From: Streptomyces sp. LUP47B
Lineage (GTDB): Bacteria > Actinomycetota > Actinomycetes > Streptomycetales > Streptomycetaceae
Assembly: GCF_001746295.1 (NCBI RefSeq)
Contig: NZ_MJAH01000006.1
Location: 823,561-887,560, forward strand
Direction of reading: 5' to 3'
DNA length: 64,000 nt
The notes below the pieces were generated by a model, which did no database searches, was not told where the DNA came from, and saw nothing but the letters and a program-made list of their open reading frames with translations. This document shows positions 8,302-17,262 of this stretch, one piece after another (the stretch's first letter is position 1; the number at the start of each line of letters is the position of its first letter). A program made the translations under genes and the position numbers.

Positions 8302-9558
8302 ATGCCTTCCGCGTCCGGGACCACCCCCGGCAAGCTCCCCTTCGTCGTCTGGGTGCTCGCCGCCGGCACGTTCCTGATGGGGACCACCGAGTTCGTCGTC
8401 GCCGGCCTGCTGCCGGATCTGGCCGGTGACCTCGGCGTCAGCGTCTCCCACGCCGGCCTGCTGATCACCGCCTTCGCCCTGGGCATGATCGTCGGCGCGC
8501 CGACCATGGCCATGGCGACCCTGCGCCTTCCCCAGCGCAGGACGCTGATCCTGGCCCTGTCCGTGTTCTGCCTCGGACATCTGGTCGCCGCCCTCAGCAC
8601 GTCCTTCACGATCGTCCTCGCCGCCCGCGTCGTCACGGCCCTGGCCACCGGGGCGTTCTGGTCGGTGGGCTTCGTCGTCGCCACGACCGCCGCGGGACGG
8701 CACAACGCCACCCGCGCCACGGGCGTCATGATCGGCGGCCTGACCCTCGCCAACGTCGTCGGCGTGCCGGTCGGCTCCTTCGCAGGCCAGTTCACCGGCT
8801 GGCGTGGCCCCTTCTGGGCGCTGGCCGTCCTCTCCGGGCTCGCCGCCGTGTTCATCGGCCGCTTCATCCCGGCCCGGGAGCAGCGCGTCGAGGTGTCCCT
8901 GCGGGCCGAGGTCCGGGCGCTGCGGCAGGGCCGGCTGTGGCTGGCGCTCGGCGCCGCGATGCTGATCATGGGCGGTGTCCTGGCGACGTACACCTATGTC
9001 ACGCCACTGCTGACCGACCGCGCGGGCATCCCCGAAGGGGCCGTGCCGCTCGTCCTCATCGCGTTCGGCGTGGGCGCGCTGGGCGGGACCACCACGGGCG
9101 GCCACCTGGGTGACCGGCGTCCGATGGCCACCACCATCACGGCCGCCGCGGCCACCGCCGTGGTCCTCCTCCTGATGATCCCGCTGTCCGGCAACCCGGT
9201 CACGGCCACGCTCCTGGTCTTCCTCATGGGCCTGACCGGTTTCACGGTCAACCCGGTGGTCACCGCGCTGGCCATGCGCTTCGCGGGCGATGCGCCCACC
9301 CTCACCTCGTCGCTGACCACTTCCGCCTTCAACACCGGTATCGCAGCCGGATCGGTGATCGCGGGTGCGGCCCTGGACTCCTCCCTCGGCCTGACCGGAC
9401 CGCCCCTGGTCGGCACTGTCATCGCCGCCCTCACGCTGCTGCCCCTCATCGCCCTTGCCGTCCAAGGCTCGACCGGCAGGGGCCGGATCCTGGCCCGGAG
9501 CAATGCGCCCACGCACGCGCCACGCGACGAACCCGCGCAGGCGCCGTCGCAGAACTGA
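8302..9558 (+). CDS. MFS efflux transporter (DHA1 type)
   Basis: 418 aa with about 12 hydrophobic segments. The N-terminus GTFLMGTTEFVVAGLLPDLAGDL and the loop following TM4 (TTAAGRHNATRATGVMIGG) fit the AraJ/CmlA-type drug and sugar exporter group. AAGGAGAG at 8286-8293 sets the ATG at 8302. Own promoter region with site B, so probably a separate transcript within the same regulon, exporting a toxic substrate or product of the neighbouring oxidoreductases. Confidence 0.9.
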   Translation: MPSASGTTPGKLPFVVWVLAAGTFLMGTTEFVVAGLLPDLAGDLGVSVSHAGLLITAFALGMIVGAPTMAMATLRLPQRRTLILALSVFCLGHLVAALSTSFTIVLAARVVTALATGAFWSVGFVVATTAAGRHNATRATGVMIGGLTLANVVGVPVGSFAGQFTGWRGPFWALAVLSGLAAVFIGRFIPAREQRVEVSLRAEVRALRQGRLWLALGAAMLIMGGVLATYTYVTPLLTDRAGIPEGAVPLVLIAFGVGALGGTTTGGHLGDRRPMATTITAAAATAVVLLLMIPLSGNPVTATLLVFLMGLTGFTVNPVVTALAMRFAGDAPTLTSSLTTSAFNTGIAAGSVIAGAALDSSLGLTGPPLVGTVIAALTLLPLIALAVQGSTGRGRILARSNAPTHAPRDEPAQAPSQN

Positions 9559-9840
9559 CTCGAGCCCGGATCCGCGTCCTGCCGATCCGAACCGCCCGAC
9601 GCACCAGCGAACAAGAGGGCTGCGCGCATGACGGTGAGCAGCGCGCGCTTCAGCGGGAAGGCGGCCTCCCCGGACGGCCTCCGAGAGACCGCACGGCCCA
9701 GCGAGGAAGCGGGCGGACAGGCGCCGATCCCTCGTCTCGACGGCACCGGCGATGACGGTGTGCAGTCCCACGCAGATCATCCAGGCATCCCTGACATGCA
9801 GTTTTGCCCCACATTCCCCCCACCTCAAGGGAGAACAGCA
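9559..9840. other. intergenic, possible degraded coding
   Basis: 282 bp between the MFS gene and the second SDR. The minus frame reads a protein-like segment (DAWMICVGLHTVIAGAVET) without start or family; no hairpin or operator copy was found. Confidence 0.3.
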
Positions 9841-10608
9841 GTGAATCCCACGTACGACTTCACCGGCCAGGTCGCCTTCGTCACCGGCGCCGGCGCCGGT
9901 ATGGGCCTGGCTACCGCCCGCGCGTTCGCCGAGGCCGGTGCCGCCGTCGCCCTCACCGACATCGACGAAGCGGCCCTGAACGCCGGCGCGAAGGAACTCA
10001 CCGACGCCGGCCACCAGGCCCTTGCCCTCGCCTGTGACGTCAGCGACGAGGACCAGGTCGCCGCCGCCGTCGACCGCACCGTGGAGACCTTCGGCCGCCT
10101 CGACATGGCCTACAACAACGCCGGCATCCAGATCCCGCCCAGCGACGCCGCCGATGAACCCGCCGAACGCTTCGACCGCGTCAACGCCATCAACCTGCGC
10201 GGGGTCTGGGCCTGCATGAAACACGAACTGCGCCACATGCGCGCCCAGGGCAGCGGCGCCATCGTCAACTGCTCCTCCCTCGGCGGCCTGGTCGGCCTCC
10301 CGGGACGGGCCTCCTACCACGCCTCCAAGCACGGCGTCATCGGCCTGACCAGCAGCGCCGCCCTCGAATACGCCCCGCGGGGCATCCGCGTCAACGCCGT
10401 CTGTCCGGGCACCATCGACACCCCGATGGTCAGCGACATGATCGCCAAGGGCGAGCTCGACCGTGCCGAGGCCGAGGCCAGCCAGCCCATCAACCGGCTC
10501 GGCACCGCCGAGGAGATCGCCCAGGCCGTCCTGTGGCTGTGCAGCCCCGGAGCGGGCTTCGTCATCGGCGTCGCCCTCCCCGTGGACGGCGGATACGTCG
10601 CCCGCTAG
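9841..10608 (+). CDS. SDR family oxidoreductase
   Basis: 255 aa from a GTG start behind AAGGGAG. Classical SDR: TGAGAGMGLATA cofactor loop, NNAG at about residue 90, catalytic Ser in NCSSLGG, YHASK (YxxxK), and the IRVNAVCPGTIDTPM motif. The Asp after beta-2 (LTDID) predicts NAD. Followed 58 bp later by the cupin gene. Substrate unknown. Confidence 0.93.
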   Translation: MNPTYDFTGQVAFVTGAGAGMGLATARAFAEAGAAVALTDIDEAALNAGAKELTDAGHQALALACDVSDEDQVAAAVDRTVETFGRLDMAYNNAGIQIPPSDAADEPAERFDRVNAINLRGVWACMKHELRHMRAQGSGAIVNCSSLGGLVGLPGRASYHASKHGVIGLTSSAALEYAPRGIRVNAVCPGTIDTPMVSDMIAKGELDRAEAEASQPINRLGTAEEIAQAVLWLCSPGAGFVIGVALPVDGGYVAR

Positions 10609-10666
10609 AGCCGCGGAACCGGGGAACCGGCGGCAACCCACGCATCGACAGCACCGGAGAGACATC

Positions 10667-11080
10667 ATGGAATTCATCAAGCAGCAGCCCAGCAGCAAGG
10701 CCCCGGCGGACTGGTTCACCGGCGACGTCTGGTGGGACGTCATCGTGGCCGGCCAGGCCCCGTCCAGGATGCGCGCCAACCTGGTCCGCTTCTCGCCGGG
10801 CGCCCGCACCAACTGGCACTCCCATGTCCTGGGGCAGACCCTGCACGTCGTTTCCGGGATCGCCCTGATCGGCACCCGGGACGGCACCGTCTTCGAGGCC
10901 CACCCCGGCGAGACCGTCGCGTGTCCGCCGAACGAGGAGCACTGGCACGGCGCCGCCCCCGACCGGTTCATGGAGCACATCGCCCTGTGGGAGGGCACAG
11001 AAGACGGCTCCCCCGAGACCGCCTGGGCCGAGCCGGTCACCGACCAGCAGTACAACGGCCCGCGCACCCGCAAGCAGTAG
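10667..11080 (+). CDS. cupin domain protein
   Basis: 137 aa. Double-stranded beta-helix with metal ligands in NWHSHVLGQTLHVVSG (two His) and the second motif HPGETVACPPNEEHWHG. This is the carboxymuconolactone-associated single-domain cupin type often encoded with alcohol dehydrogenases and SDRs. Its enzymatic role is not known. Start chosen at ATG 10667 after GGAGAG. Confidence 0.88.
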   Translation: MEFIKQQPSSKAPADWFTGDVWWDVIVAGQAPSRMRANLVRFSPGARTNWHSHVLGQTLHVVSGIALIGTRDGTVFEAHPGETVACPPNEEHWHGAAPDRFMEHIALWEGTEDGSPETAWAEPVTDQQYNGPRTRKQ

Positions 11081-11140
11081 TCCCGGCCACGCGAAAACGC
11101 CTCCAGGACGTCGGCCACCCGCTCCTGACGGAGCGTAAAG

Positions 11141-11157
11141 GGGGAGAAAAGTCTCCC
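11141..11157. promoter_or_regulatory. palindromic operator candidate, site C
   Basis: GGGGGAGAAAAGTCTCCC contains GGGAGA-AAAG-TCTCCC with perfect 6-bp arms (11142-11157). It resembles site A (GGGGGAGAA then CTCCC at the same spacing). Upstream of the molybdenum oxidase operon by about 155 nt. Confidence 0.55.
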
Positions 11158-11311
11158 TGCCACGGGCGGTGCCGGTGGTGCGAGACTCACGACGTGAGCG
11201 GTCGCCGCTGCCGAAGCGCGCGGTTGCCCCATTCCCCGCGGTGACGACGATCCCACTCTCCCGTCCCGCTGTTGTGTACGGCCGATCCGTCCGCGATACG
11301 AAGGCGTACGT

Positions 11312-11950
11312 ATGTCAACTGAACTCCCCGAGCCTGCCGCTCCACCCCCCACCGGAGCCGGCGAATCCGCCCCGGCGCCCACCCGGCGCACCTTCATCGC
11401 CACCAGCACCGCCGTCGTCGCGGGCGGCGTGATCGGAGGCACGTTCCTCGCCGATCCGGAGGAAGCGACGGCCGCCGAGAGGCCGCCGTCCAGCCGCGTC
11501 TCTCTGACGGTCAACGGCAGCCGCCACACGGTGACGGTCGACAACCGCACCTCGCTGCTGGACCTGCTCCGCGAGCACCTCGGGCTCACAGGCTCCAAGA
11601 AGGGCTGCAACGCCGGCGCCTGCGGGGCCTGCACGGTCCTGGTCGACGGTCAGCGGCACAACGCCTGCCTGACGCTCGCCGTACGTCTGGAGGGCGCCGC
11701 CGTCACCACGATCGAGGGCCTGGCCGAGGGCGATCAACTCCACCCGCTGCAGCAGGCGTTCGTCGACCAGGACGCCTTCCAGTGCGGCTATTGCACCCCC
11801 GGCCAGATCGTCTCCGGTGTCGGCTGCATCCAGGAGGGACACACCGGCTCGCCGGAGGAGATCCGCGAGTGGATGAGCGGCAACATCTGCCGCTGCGGCT
11901 GCTACGTCAAGATCGTGCGCGCGGTGGAGCAGACCGCGGGCCGGAAGTGA
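11312..11950 (+). CDS. PaoA-like 2Fe-2S subunit, Tat-exported
   Basis: 212 aa. Twin-arginine signal TRRTFIATSTAVVAGG precedes a plant-type [2Fe-2S] domain (CNAGACGACTVLVDG...C) and a C-terminal [2Fe-2S] domain (FQCGYCTPGQ...GNICRCGCY). Electron-transfer subunit of a xanthine-oxidase-family molybdenum hydroxylase. The Tat signal indicates the complex is folded with cofactors and exported, as in E. coli PaoABC aldehyde oxidoreductase. Followed 7 nt later by the FAD subunit. Confidence 0.93.
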   Translation: MSTELPEPAAPPPTGAGESAPAPTRRTFIATSTAVVAGGVIGGTFLADPEEATAAERPPSSRVSLTVNGSRHTVTVDNRTSLLDLLREHLGLTGSKKGCNAGACGACTVLVDGQRHNACLTLAVRLEGAAVTTIEGLAEGDQLHPLQQAFVDQDAFQCGYCTPGQIVSGVGCIQEGHTGSPEEIREWMSGNICRCGCYVKIVRAVEQTAGRK

Positions 11951-11957
11951 GGGCTTG

Positions 11958-12938
11958 ATGCATCCCTTCTCCTACACCCGCGTCTCCGACACCCGTGAAG
12001 CCCTCAACACCGGTCGCGGCGGCGGGCGTTACATCGCCGGTGGCACCACCCTGGTCGACCTCATGCGGGAGACCGTCGAACGCCCCGAGACCCTGGTCGA
12101 CATCAGCGGTCTGCCCATGCGCGACGTCACGGTGACCGAGCGCGGGGGTCTGCGGATCGGCGCCCTGGTGACCATGTCCGAGGCCGCCGCCCACGCCAAG
12201 GTGCGCACCCTGTATCCCGTCGTCTCCGAGGCGCTGGAGCTGAGTGCGTCGGCCCAGCTGCGGAACATGGCCACCATCGGCGGCAACATCATGCAGCGCA
12301 CCCGCTGCACGTACTTCCGGGACGTGAGCGCCGACTGCAACAAGCGCGAGCCCGGCTCCGGTTGCGCCGCGCTGCACGGCGTCAACCGCACCCACGCCAT
12401 CCTCGGCACCTCCGACGCCTGCGTGGCCACCCACCCGTCCGACGCCGCCGTGGCCTTCGCCGCCCTGGAGGCACGGGTGCACCTGCTGAGCCCGGAAGGG
12501 GCACGTCAAATCCCCTTCGCCGACTTCCTGTTGCGACCCGGCAGCACCCCACAACATGAACAGGCGCTGCGCAGAGGCGAGTTGATAACGGCGGTCGAGA
12601 TCCCCGCTCTTCCGCGCCCGCTCAGGTCCGGCTATCTGAAGGTGCGTGACCGTCAGTCGTACGAGTTCGCCCTGACGTCGGCGGCCGTCGCGCTGCACAT
12701 ACGCGGCGGGGTGATCCGCCAGGCCAAGGTTGCCGCCGGGGGCGTGGGCACCGTGCCCTGGACACTGCCCGCCGTCGAGCGGCACCTCGTCGGGGAACGC
12801 CCCTCGGGGGCCCTGTGGTCGGCCGCTGCCGCCAAGGCGGCGGACGGCGCCCGTCCCCTGCAGCACAACCGCTTCAAGGTCGAGCTGCTCCAGCGCACCG
12901 TCGAACGCCAGCTGCGCGTCGTAGGAGGTACCAAGTGA
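11958..12938 (+). CDS. PaoB-like FAD subunit with extra 4Fe-4S
   Basis: About 326 aa. FAD-binding domain of the CO dehydrogenase/xanthine dehydrogenase type (GGTTLVDLMRETVERPETLVDI, TIGGNIMQRTRCTYFRD). The Cys-bearing insertion from C.YFRD through CNKREPGSGCAALHG to SDAC matches the additional [4Fe-4S] site known in PaoB and in 4-hydroxybenzoyl-CoA reductase beta. ATG 11958 preferred over the preceding TTG. Ends with a 4-nt overlap onto the large subunit. Confidence 0.93.
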   Translation: MHPFSYTRVSDTREALNTGRGGGRYIAGGTTLVDLMRETVERPETLVDISGLPMRDVTVTERGGLRIGALVTMSEAAAHAKVRTLYPVVSEALELSASAQLRNMATIGGNIMQRTRCTYFRDVSADCNKREPGSGCAALHGVNRTHAILGTSDACVATHPSDAAVAFAALEARVHLLSPEGARQIPFADFLLRPGSTPQHEQALRRGELITAVEIPALPRPLRSGYLKVRDRQSYEFALTSAAVALHIRGGVIRQAKVAAGGVGTVPWTLPAVERHLVGERPSGALWSAAAAKAADGARPLQHNRFKVELLQRTVERQLRVVGGTK

Positions 12939-15130
12939 GCCCTCAGCCGCAGGCAGCCGTGGGTGCGCCGCTGTCCCGGGTGGACGGCCGGCTCAAGGTC
13001 ACCGGACAGGCGCTGTACGCCGCCGAGCACGACGTCGACGGATCCGTGCACGCCGTCATCGTCGACGCGGCGATCGGCCGCGGTCGCATCACATCGGTCG
13101 ACAGCGCCGCCGCCGAAGCCCTTCCGGGCGTGCTGAAGGTGCTCCACCACCGCAACGCGCCGAAGCTGCCGTACCGCGACAACTCCGGGTCGAACAATCC
13201 GCCCGGCCGGCGACTCCGCGTCTTCCAGGACGATCTCGTCCGCTTCCACGGCCAGCCGGTCGCCGTCGTGGTCGCCACCACCCTGGAGGCCGCACAGCAC
13301 GGCGCGAGCCTGGTCGAGATCGGCTACGACGCCGAACAGCCCTCGACCGACCTGACCGAGGCCGAGCCGGACGAGCCGATCAACTACGCGCGCGGCGACG
13401 CCGAAGCGGCCCTGCGCTCGGCGGCCGTACGGCTGGACCTGACGTACCGCACGGCCCGCAACCACCACAATCCGATGGAGCCGCACGCCACCATCGCCCG
13501 CTGGAACGGCGACCAGCTCACCGTGTGGGACAAGACCCAGTGGGTGGTGGGCACACAGACCGAACTCGCCGCGGTGTTCGGCCTGGACACGGCCGCGGTG
13601 CGCGTCATCTCGCCGTTCGTCGGCGGCGGTTTCGGCACGGCGCTGCGCTGCTGGCCGCACGTGGTCGTCGCCGCGCTGGCCGCCCGCGAGACGAAGCGCC
13701 CGGTCAAGCTGGTCCTCAGCCGCAAGCAGATGTACCTCGGTACCGGTTTCCGGCCCTCGTACGAGTACCACCTGCGCCTCGGCAGCGACCGGCGCGGCCG
13801 GCTGTCCGCAGCGATCCACGAGCTGGACGCCGAGACGTCGTCGTACGAGACGTTCACCGAGTCCGTCCTGGCGGCCGGGCAGATGCTCTACAGCATGCCC
13901 AACGTGACCCAGCGGTACCGGACGGTGCCGCTGGATGTGCCCACGCCGCTGTACATGCGCGGGCCCGGCTTCCAGACGGCCTCCTTCGTCATCGAGTCGG
14001 CCATGGACGAACTCGCCCACCAGCTCGGCGTCGACCCGATCGAGCTGCGCCGACGCAACGAACCGAACGAGGACGAGTCGTCGGGGCTGCCGTTCTCCAC
14101 CCGTCGACTGCGGGAGTGCTACGCCGTCGGGGCCCGCGAGTTCGGCTGGCACCGCCGGGATCCCGAGCCCCGCTCGACGCGTGAGGGGGACTGGCTGATC
14201 GGCAGGGGCATGGCCGCCGGCGTCTACGACACCGCCCGCATGCCCGCCCAGGCCCGGGCCCGGCTGGACGCCGACGGCACCGCGCTGGTCGAGGCCGCCG
14301 CCACCGACATGGGCCCGGGTACGTACACCTCTCAGACCCAGGTCGCCGCCGACGCCCTCGGGCTGACCGTGCGCGCGGTCACCTTCCGGCTGGGGGACTC
14401 CCTCTACCCGCCGACCCCACCCCACGGCGGCTCGATGACCATGGCCAGCGTCGGCTCCGCCACCCTCGACGCCTGCAACCAGGTCCGCCGCCAGGCGATC
14501 CGACTGGCCGTCGAGGACCGCGAGTCACCGCTGTACGGAGTGGCGGCAGACGAGGTCGTGGTGCGGGGCGGCCGACTGCACGTGAAGAACGACCCCACGC
14601 GCGGGGAGACGTACCGCCGATTGCTGGCCCGCAACGACCGCACCCACCTGGAGGCGGACGGCTCCTTCGCCCCGCCGTCGGGTCCCGAGCGGCACTCCTT
14701 CTACGGCTACAACGCCACCTTCGCCGAAGTGGCCGTCGACGCGACACTCGGCCTGGTGCGGGTGCGGCGGGTACTCGGCGTGTACGACGCGGGCCGCATC
14801 ATCAGCCCCAAGCTCGCCGACAGCCAGGCCCTCGGCGGCATGGTCGGCGGCATCGGCACGGCCCTGCTTGAACACACGGTCACCGACCACCGCGACGGAC
14901 GCGTCGTCAACGCCAACCTCGCCGACTACCTCGTCCCCGTCAACGCCGACGTCCCCGACCTCAAGGCGATCTACCTGGACGGCGAGGACCGCGAGGCCGA
15001 CCCGCTCGGCGTCAAGGGCCTCGGTGAGCTGGTGATGATCGGGGTGGCGCCCGCCATCGCCAACGCGGTCTTCAACGCCACCGGCCGCCGCATCCGTGAA
15101 CTGCCCATCACCGCCGAGGCGTTGCTCTGA
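12935..15130 (+). CDS. PaoC-like molybdopterin subunit
   Basis: 731 aa from GTG 12935, overlapping the previous stop (GTGA), behind GGAGG at 12924-12928. Xanthine-dehydrogenase-family large subunit: SRVDGRLKVTGQALYAAEH, the glycine-rich FVGGGFGTALRCWPH, MGPGTYTSQTQVAADALG, and GVKGLGELVMIG containing the catalytic Glu (GLGE). It hydroxylates aldehydes to acids, or a heterocycle, with electrons passing via the Fe-S and FAD subunits. No signal of its own, so it would ride with the Tat-tagged small subunit. Confidence 0.94.
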   Translation: MSPQPQAAVGAPLSRVDGRLKVTGQALYAAEHDVDGSVHAVIVDAAIGRGRITSVDSAAAEALPGVLKVLHHRNAPKLPYRDNSGSNNPPGRRLRVFQDDLVRFHGQPVAVVVATTLEAAQHGASLVEIGYDAEQPSTDLTEAEPDEPINYARGDAEAALRSAAVRLDLTYRTARNHHNPMEPHATIARWNGDQLTVWDKTQWVVGTQTELAAVFGLDTAAVRVISPFVGGGFGTALRCWPHVVVAALAARETKRPVKLVLSRKQMYLGTGFRPSYEYHLRLGSDRRGRLSAAIHELDAETSSYETFTESVLAAGQMLYSMPNVTQRYRTVPLDVPTPLYMRGPGFQTASFVIESAMDELAHQLGVDPIELRRRNEPNEDESSGLPFSTRRLRECYAVGAREFGWHRRDPEPRSTREGDWLIGRGMAAGVYDTARMPAQARARLDADGTALVEAAATDMGPGTYTSQTQVAADALGLTVRAVTFRLGDSLYPPTPPHGGSMTMASVGSATLDACNQVRRQAIRLAVEDRESPLYGVAADEVVVRGGRLHVKNDPTRGETYRRLLARNDRTHLEADGSFAPPSGPERHSFYGYNATFAEVAVDATLGLVRVRRVLGVYDAGRIISPKLADSQALGGMVGGIGTALLEHTVTDHRDGRVVNANLADYLVPVNADVPDLKAIYLDGEDREADPLGVKGLGELVMIGVAPAIANAVFNATGRRIRELPITAEALL

Positions 15131-15291
15131 ACCGCGGACTTCGGTCCGGCGGAGTGCACACAGCTCGTCCGGCAGCCTGCCCCGTCCTGCCCGGAGGCTG
15201 CCGGACTTCCCAGGGCCGCCGCCGCATGACGTTTCCCCGCGTCGTGGCGGCGGCCCGCTCACCTTCCCGTCCGGTCCCGCCCTGGAGAACC

Positions 15292-16416
15292 ATGCTGAAC
15301 ATCGCGGACACACTGCACCGCTGGTGCCGCGAGGCACGCCCCTTCGCCCTGGCCACCGTCGTCACCGTGCGCGGCAGCGCTCCTCTGCCGGTCGGCACGT
15401 CGGTCGCCGTGGGCGACGAAGGCGACACGGTCGGCAGCATCTCCGGCGGCTGCGTGGAGGGCGCGGTCCACGAACTGTGCCGACAGGTCCTGCATGACCG
15501 AGGTGCCCCTCAGCGCGTCTCGTTCAGCTACTCCGACGACGACGCCTTCGCCGTCGGACTGACCTGCGGCGGTGAACTCGACGTCCTCGTCCAGCGCATC
15601 GACCCCACGACCCGGCCGCACCTCGGCGACGCCCTGGCCGAGGTCGTACACGGCAGACCGGCTGCCGTGGCGCAGGTAGTCGACGGCCCTGACGACTTCC
15701 TCGGCTCAACCCTCGGTGTCTTCGGAGACGACCAGTCCGCCCACGGGCGCGTGGACGGCGGACCGGCGGACCGGGCGGTGGCCGACCGGGCCAGGGCTCT
15801 CTTGCGGGCCGGCCGCACCGCCCGCACCGACATCGGGGGGACGGGGGAGGGGTGCCCCGAGCACCTGTCCGTCCTGGTCCACGTGGCGGCCGCCCGCCCC
15901 CGCATGCTGATCTTCGGCGCGGTCGACTTCGCCGCCGCCCTCAGCCGGGCCGGCCGCTTCCTCGCTTACCGGGTCACCGTCTGCGACGCCCGCCCCGTCT
16001 TCGCCACCCCCGCCCGCTTCCCGCACGCGGACGAAGTGGTCGTCGACTGGCCCCACCGCTACCTGGAACGCACCGAGGTGGACGAGAGAACCGCCGTCTG
16101 CGTCCTCACCCACGACGCCAAGTTCGACATCCCCCTGCTGCGCCTGGCACTCGACCTGCCCGTCGCCTATGTGGGGGCCATGGGCTCCCGCCGCACCCAC
16201 GACGAGCGCCTGCGCCTCCTGCGCGAACAGGGCGTCACGGACGACGACTTGGCCCGGCTGCGCTCCCCGATCGGCCTCGACCTCGGAGCCCGAACGCCCG
16301 AGGAGACGGCCGTCTCCATCACGGCGGAGATCATCGCTGAGGCCCACCAGGGCACGGGCCGACCCCTGACCCGAACCACCGGCCCGATCCACCGGGCACC
16401 GACGGCGACGAGCTGA
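15292..16416 (+). CDS. XdhC family molybdenum cofactor chaperone
   Basis: 374 aa. XdhC/CoxI N-terminal domain (ATVVTVRGSAPLPVGTSVAV, GSISGGCVEGAV, TCGGELDVLVQ) and the C-terminal Rossmann domain (YVGAMGSRRTHDERLRLLREQG, SPIGLDLGARTPEETAVSI). It inserts the sulfurated molybdenum cofactor into the adjacent oxidase, the role of PaoD in E. coli. Lies 161 bp after the large subunit. Confidence 0.92.
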   Translation: MLNIADTLHRWCREARPFALATVVTVRGSAPLPVGTSVAVGDEGDTVGSISGGCVEGAVHELCRQVLHDRGAPQRVSFSYSDDDAFAVGLTCGGELDVLVQRIDPTTRPHLGDALAEVVHGRPAAVAQVVDGPDDFLGSTLGVFGDDQSAHGRVDGGPADRAVADRARALLRAGRTARTDIGGTGEGCPEHLSVLVHVAAARPRMLIFGAVDFAAALSRAGRFLAYRVTVCDARPVFATPARFPHADEVVVDWPHRYLERTEVDERTAVCVLTHDAKFDIPLLRLALDLPVAYVGAMGSRRTHDERLRLLREQGVTDDDLARLRSPIGLDLGARTPEETAVSITAEIIAEAHQGTGRPLTRTTGPIHRAPTATS

Positions 16417-16536
16417 GGGCCCCGGCCCGGGCAGCTCGGGGAACTGCTCGAGGAGGGCATGGCCGGCCCCTGTCAGCGGGACGCGCTGTCGCTCGTAACG
16501 CCCGTTTGACGCTCCGGCTGGGACGACCAGCAGCGG

Positions 16537-16590
16537 CGGCACGCGGTTGAGCGCTGGATCAATCGCCTCAAGCGTCACCGGGCCGTGGCC
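16537..16590 (+). mobile_element. IS5-family transposase tail, piece 1
   Basis: Reads RHAVERWINRLKRHRAVA, the C-terminal conserved segment of IS5-type (DDE) transposases common in Streptomyces. It stops matching exactly where the next residues of the protein would be TRYDK, which instead are found on the opposite strand 50 bp away. Confidence 0.65.
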
Positions 16591-16628
16591 GACCTGCAGC
16601 CCCTGGGACTGCCCTGTGACAGTGCAGG

Positions 16629-16700
16629 TCACAGACACCCATCGAGAGCTGCGATCAGCACGGTCGCTTCGTAGCGAACGGCGAGCTTGTCGTACCTGGT
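16629..16700 (-). mobile_element. IS5-family transposase tail, piece 2 (inverted)
   Basis: On the minus strand reads TRYDKLAVRYEATVLIAAL followed by DGCL and a stop, the extreme C-terminus of the same transposase family as piece 1 but inverted relative to it. Confidence 0.7.
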
Positions 16701-16779
16701 CAGCCTCAATGAGCTCGTTGACCCGGTCCGTCGTTGGGCGATGCCCTGCGTTCACCGAGTAGGCCGCAGCTCCGGCTGG

Positions 16780-17262
16780 TCAGCTTTCTGGTGTCCCGTG
16801 TGGCTCAGTGCCGCGCGTCGACGGGATGGCAACGAGTTCGACCTCGAATTTGTCGCTGTTCTCCAGGTACGCCGCATGCTGATGTCTGCCGCCGGCGTGT
16901 GGGTGTTCGTCCGGGAACAGCAGTGTCCAGCCATGGTGTGGAGCCTCTCCGACGAGGCTGTCCAATGTGGCGGTGTCTGTTACGTGGAAGGCCAGATGAT
17001 TCAGACCGGGCCGCATCCGGTCGTGGGTGCTCGCGCTGAGGGCGGGGGACTGCTCGAAGACGATGTACGTGGTACCGAGCCGCCAGCTGCAACCGTCTGG
17101 CCATTCCTGGAACGGCGTGTAGCCGATCTGTTCCAGGAGCCATCCCCATTCGGAAATGGCTCGCTGAAGATCTGGAACCCACACCTCGACATGGTGGAGG
17201 AGGCCGGCGACGAGCGGGCTCCCCATCGAGTGAGCGGATGACTGCGGCTGTGGTGGATTCAT
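16780..17262 (-). CDS. VOC family (glyoxalase-like) protein
   Basis: 160 aa from ATG 17262. Begins the vicinal-oxygen-chelate fold at GLLHHVEVWVPDLQRAISEW; metal-ligand positions lie in HHVEV and in LNHLAFHV, with a C-terminal HQHAAYLENSDKFEVELVA. Single VOC module of the dioxygenase/lyase/fosfomycin-resistance superfamily; substrate unknown. Isolated between transposase debris and the beta-propeller gene. Confidence 0.85.
   Translation of the reverse strand: MNPPQPQSSAHSMGSPLVAGLLHHVEVWVPDLQRAISEWGWLLEQIGYTPFQEWPDGCSWRLGTTYIVFEQSPALSASTHDRMRPGLNHLAFHVTDTATLDSLVGEAPHHGWTLLFPDEHPHAGGRHQHAAYLENSDKFEVELVAIPSTRGTEPHGTPES

Larger units (their letters stand above)
16417..16779. other. gap holding transposase remnants only
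   Basis: Apart from two short IS5-type transposase pieces listed separately, nothing coding is supported between xdhC and the VOC gene. Confidence 0.6.

Noticed and set aside
8026..11634. 1,202-aa minus-strand open frame
   Set aside because: Spans five convincing plus-strand genes in antisense, with low-complexity Gly/Gln/Arg sequence and no domain.
12653..14425. 590-aa minus-strand open frame
   Set aside because: Antisense shadow of the molybdenum oxidase subunits.
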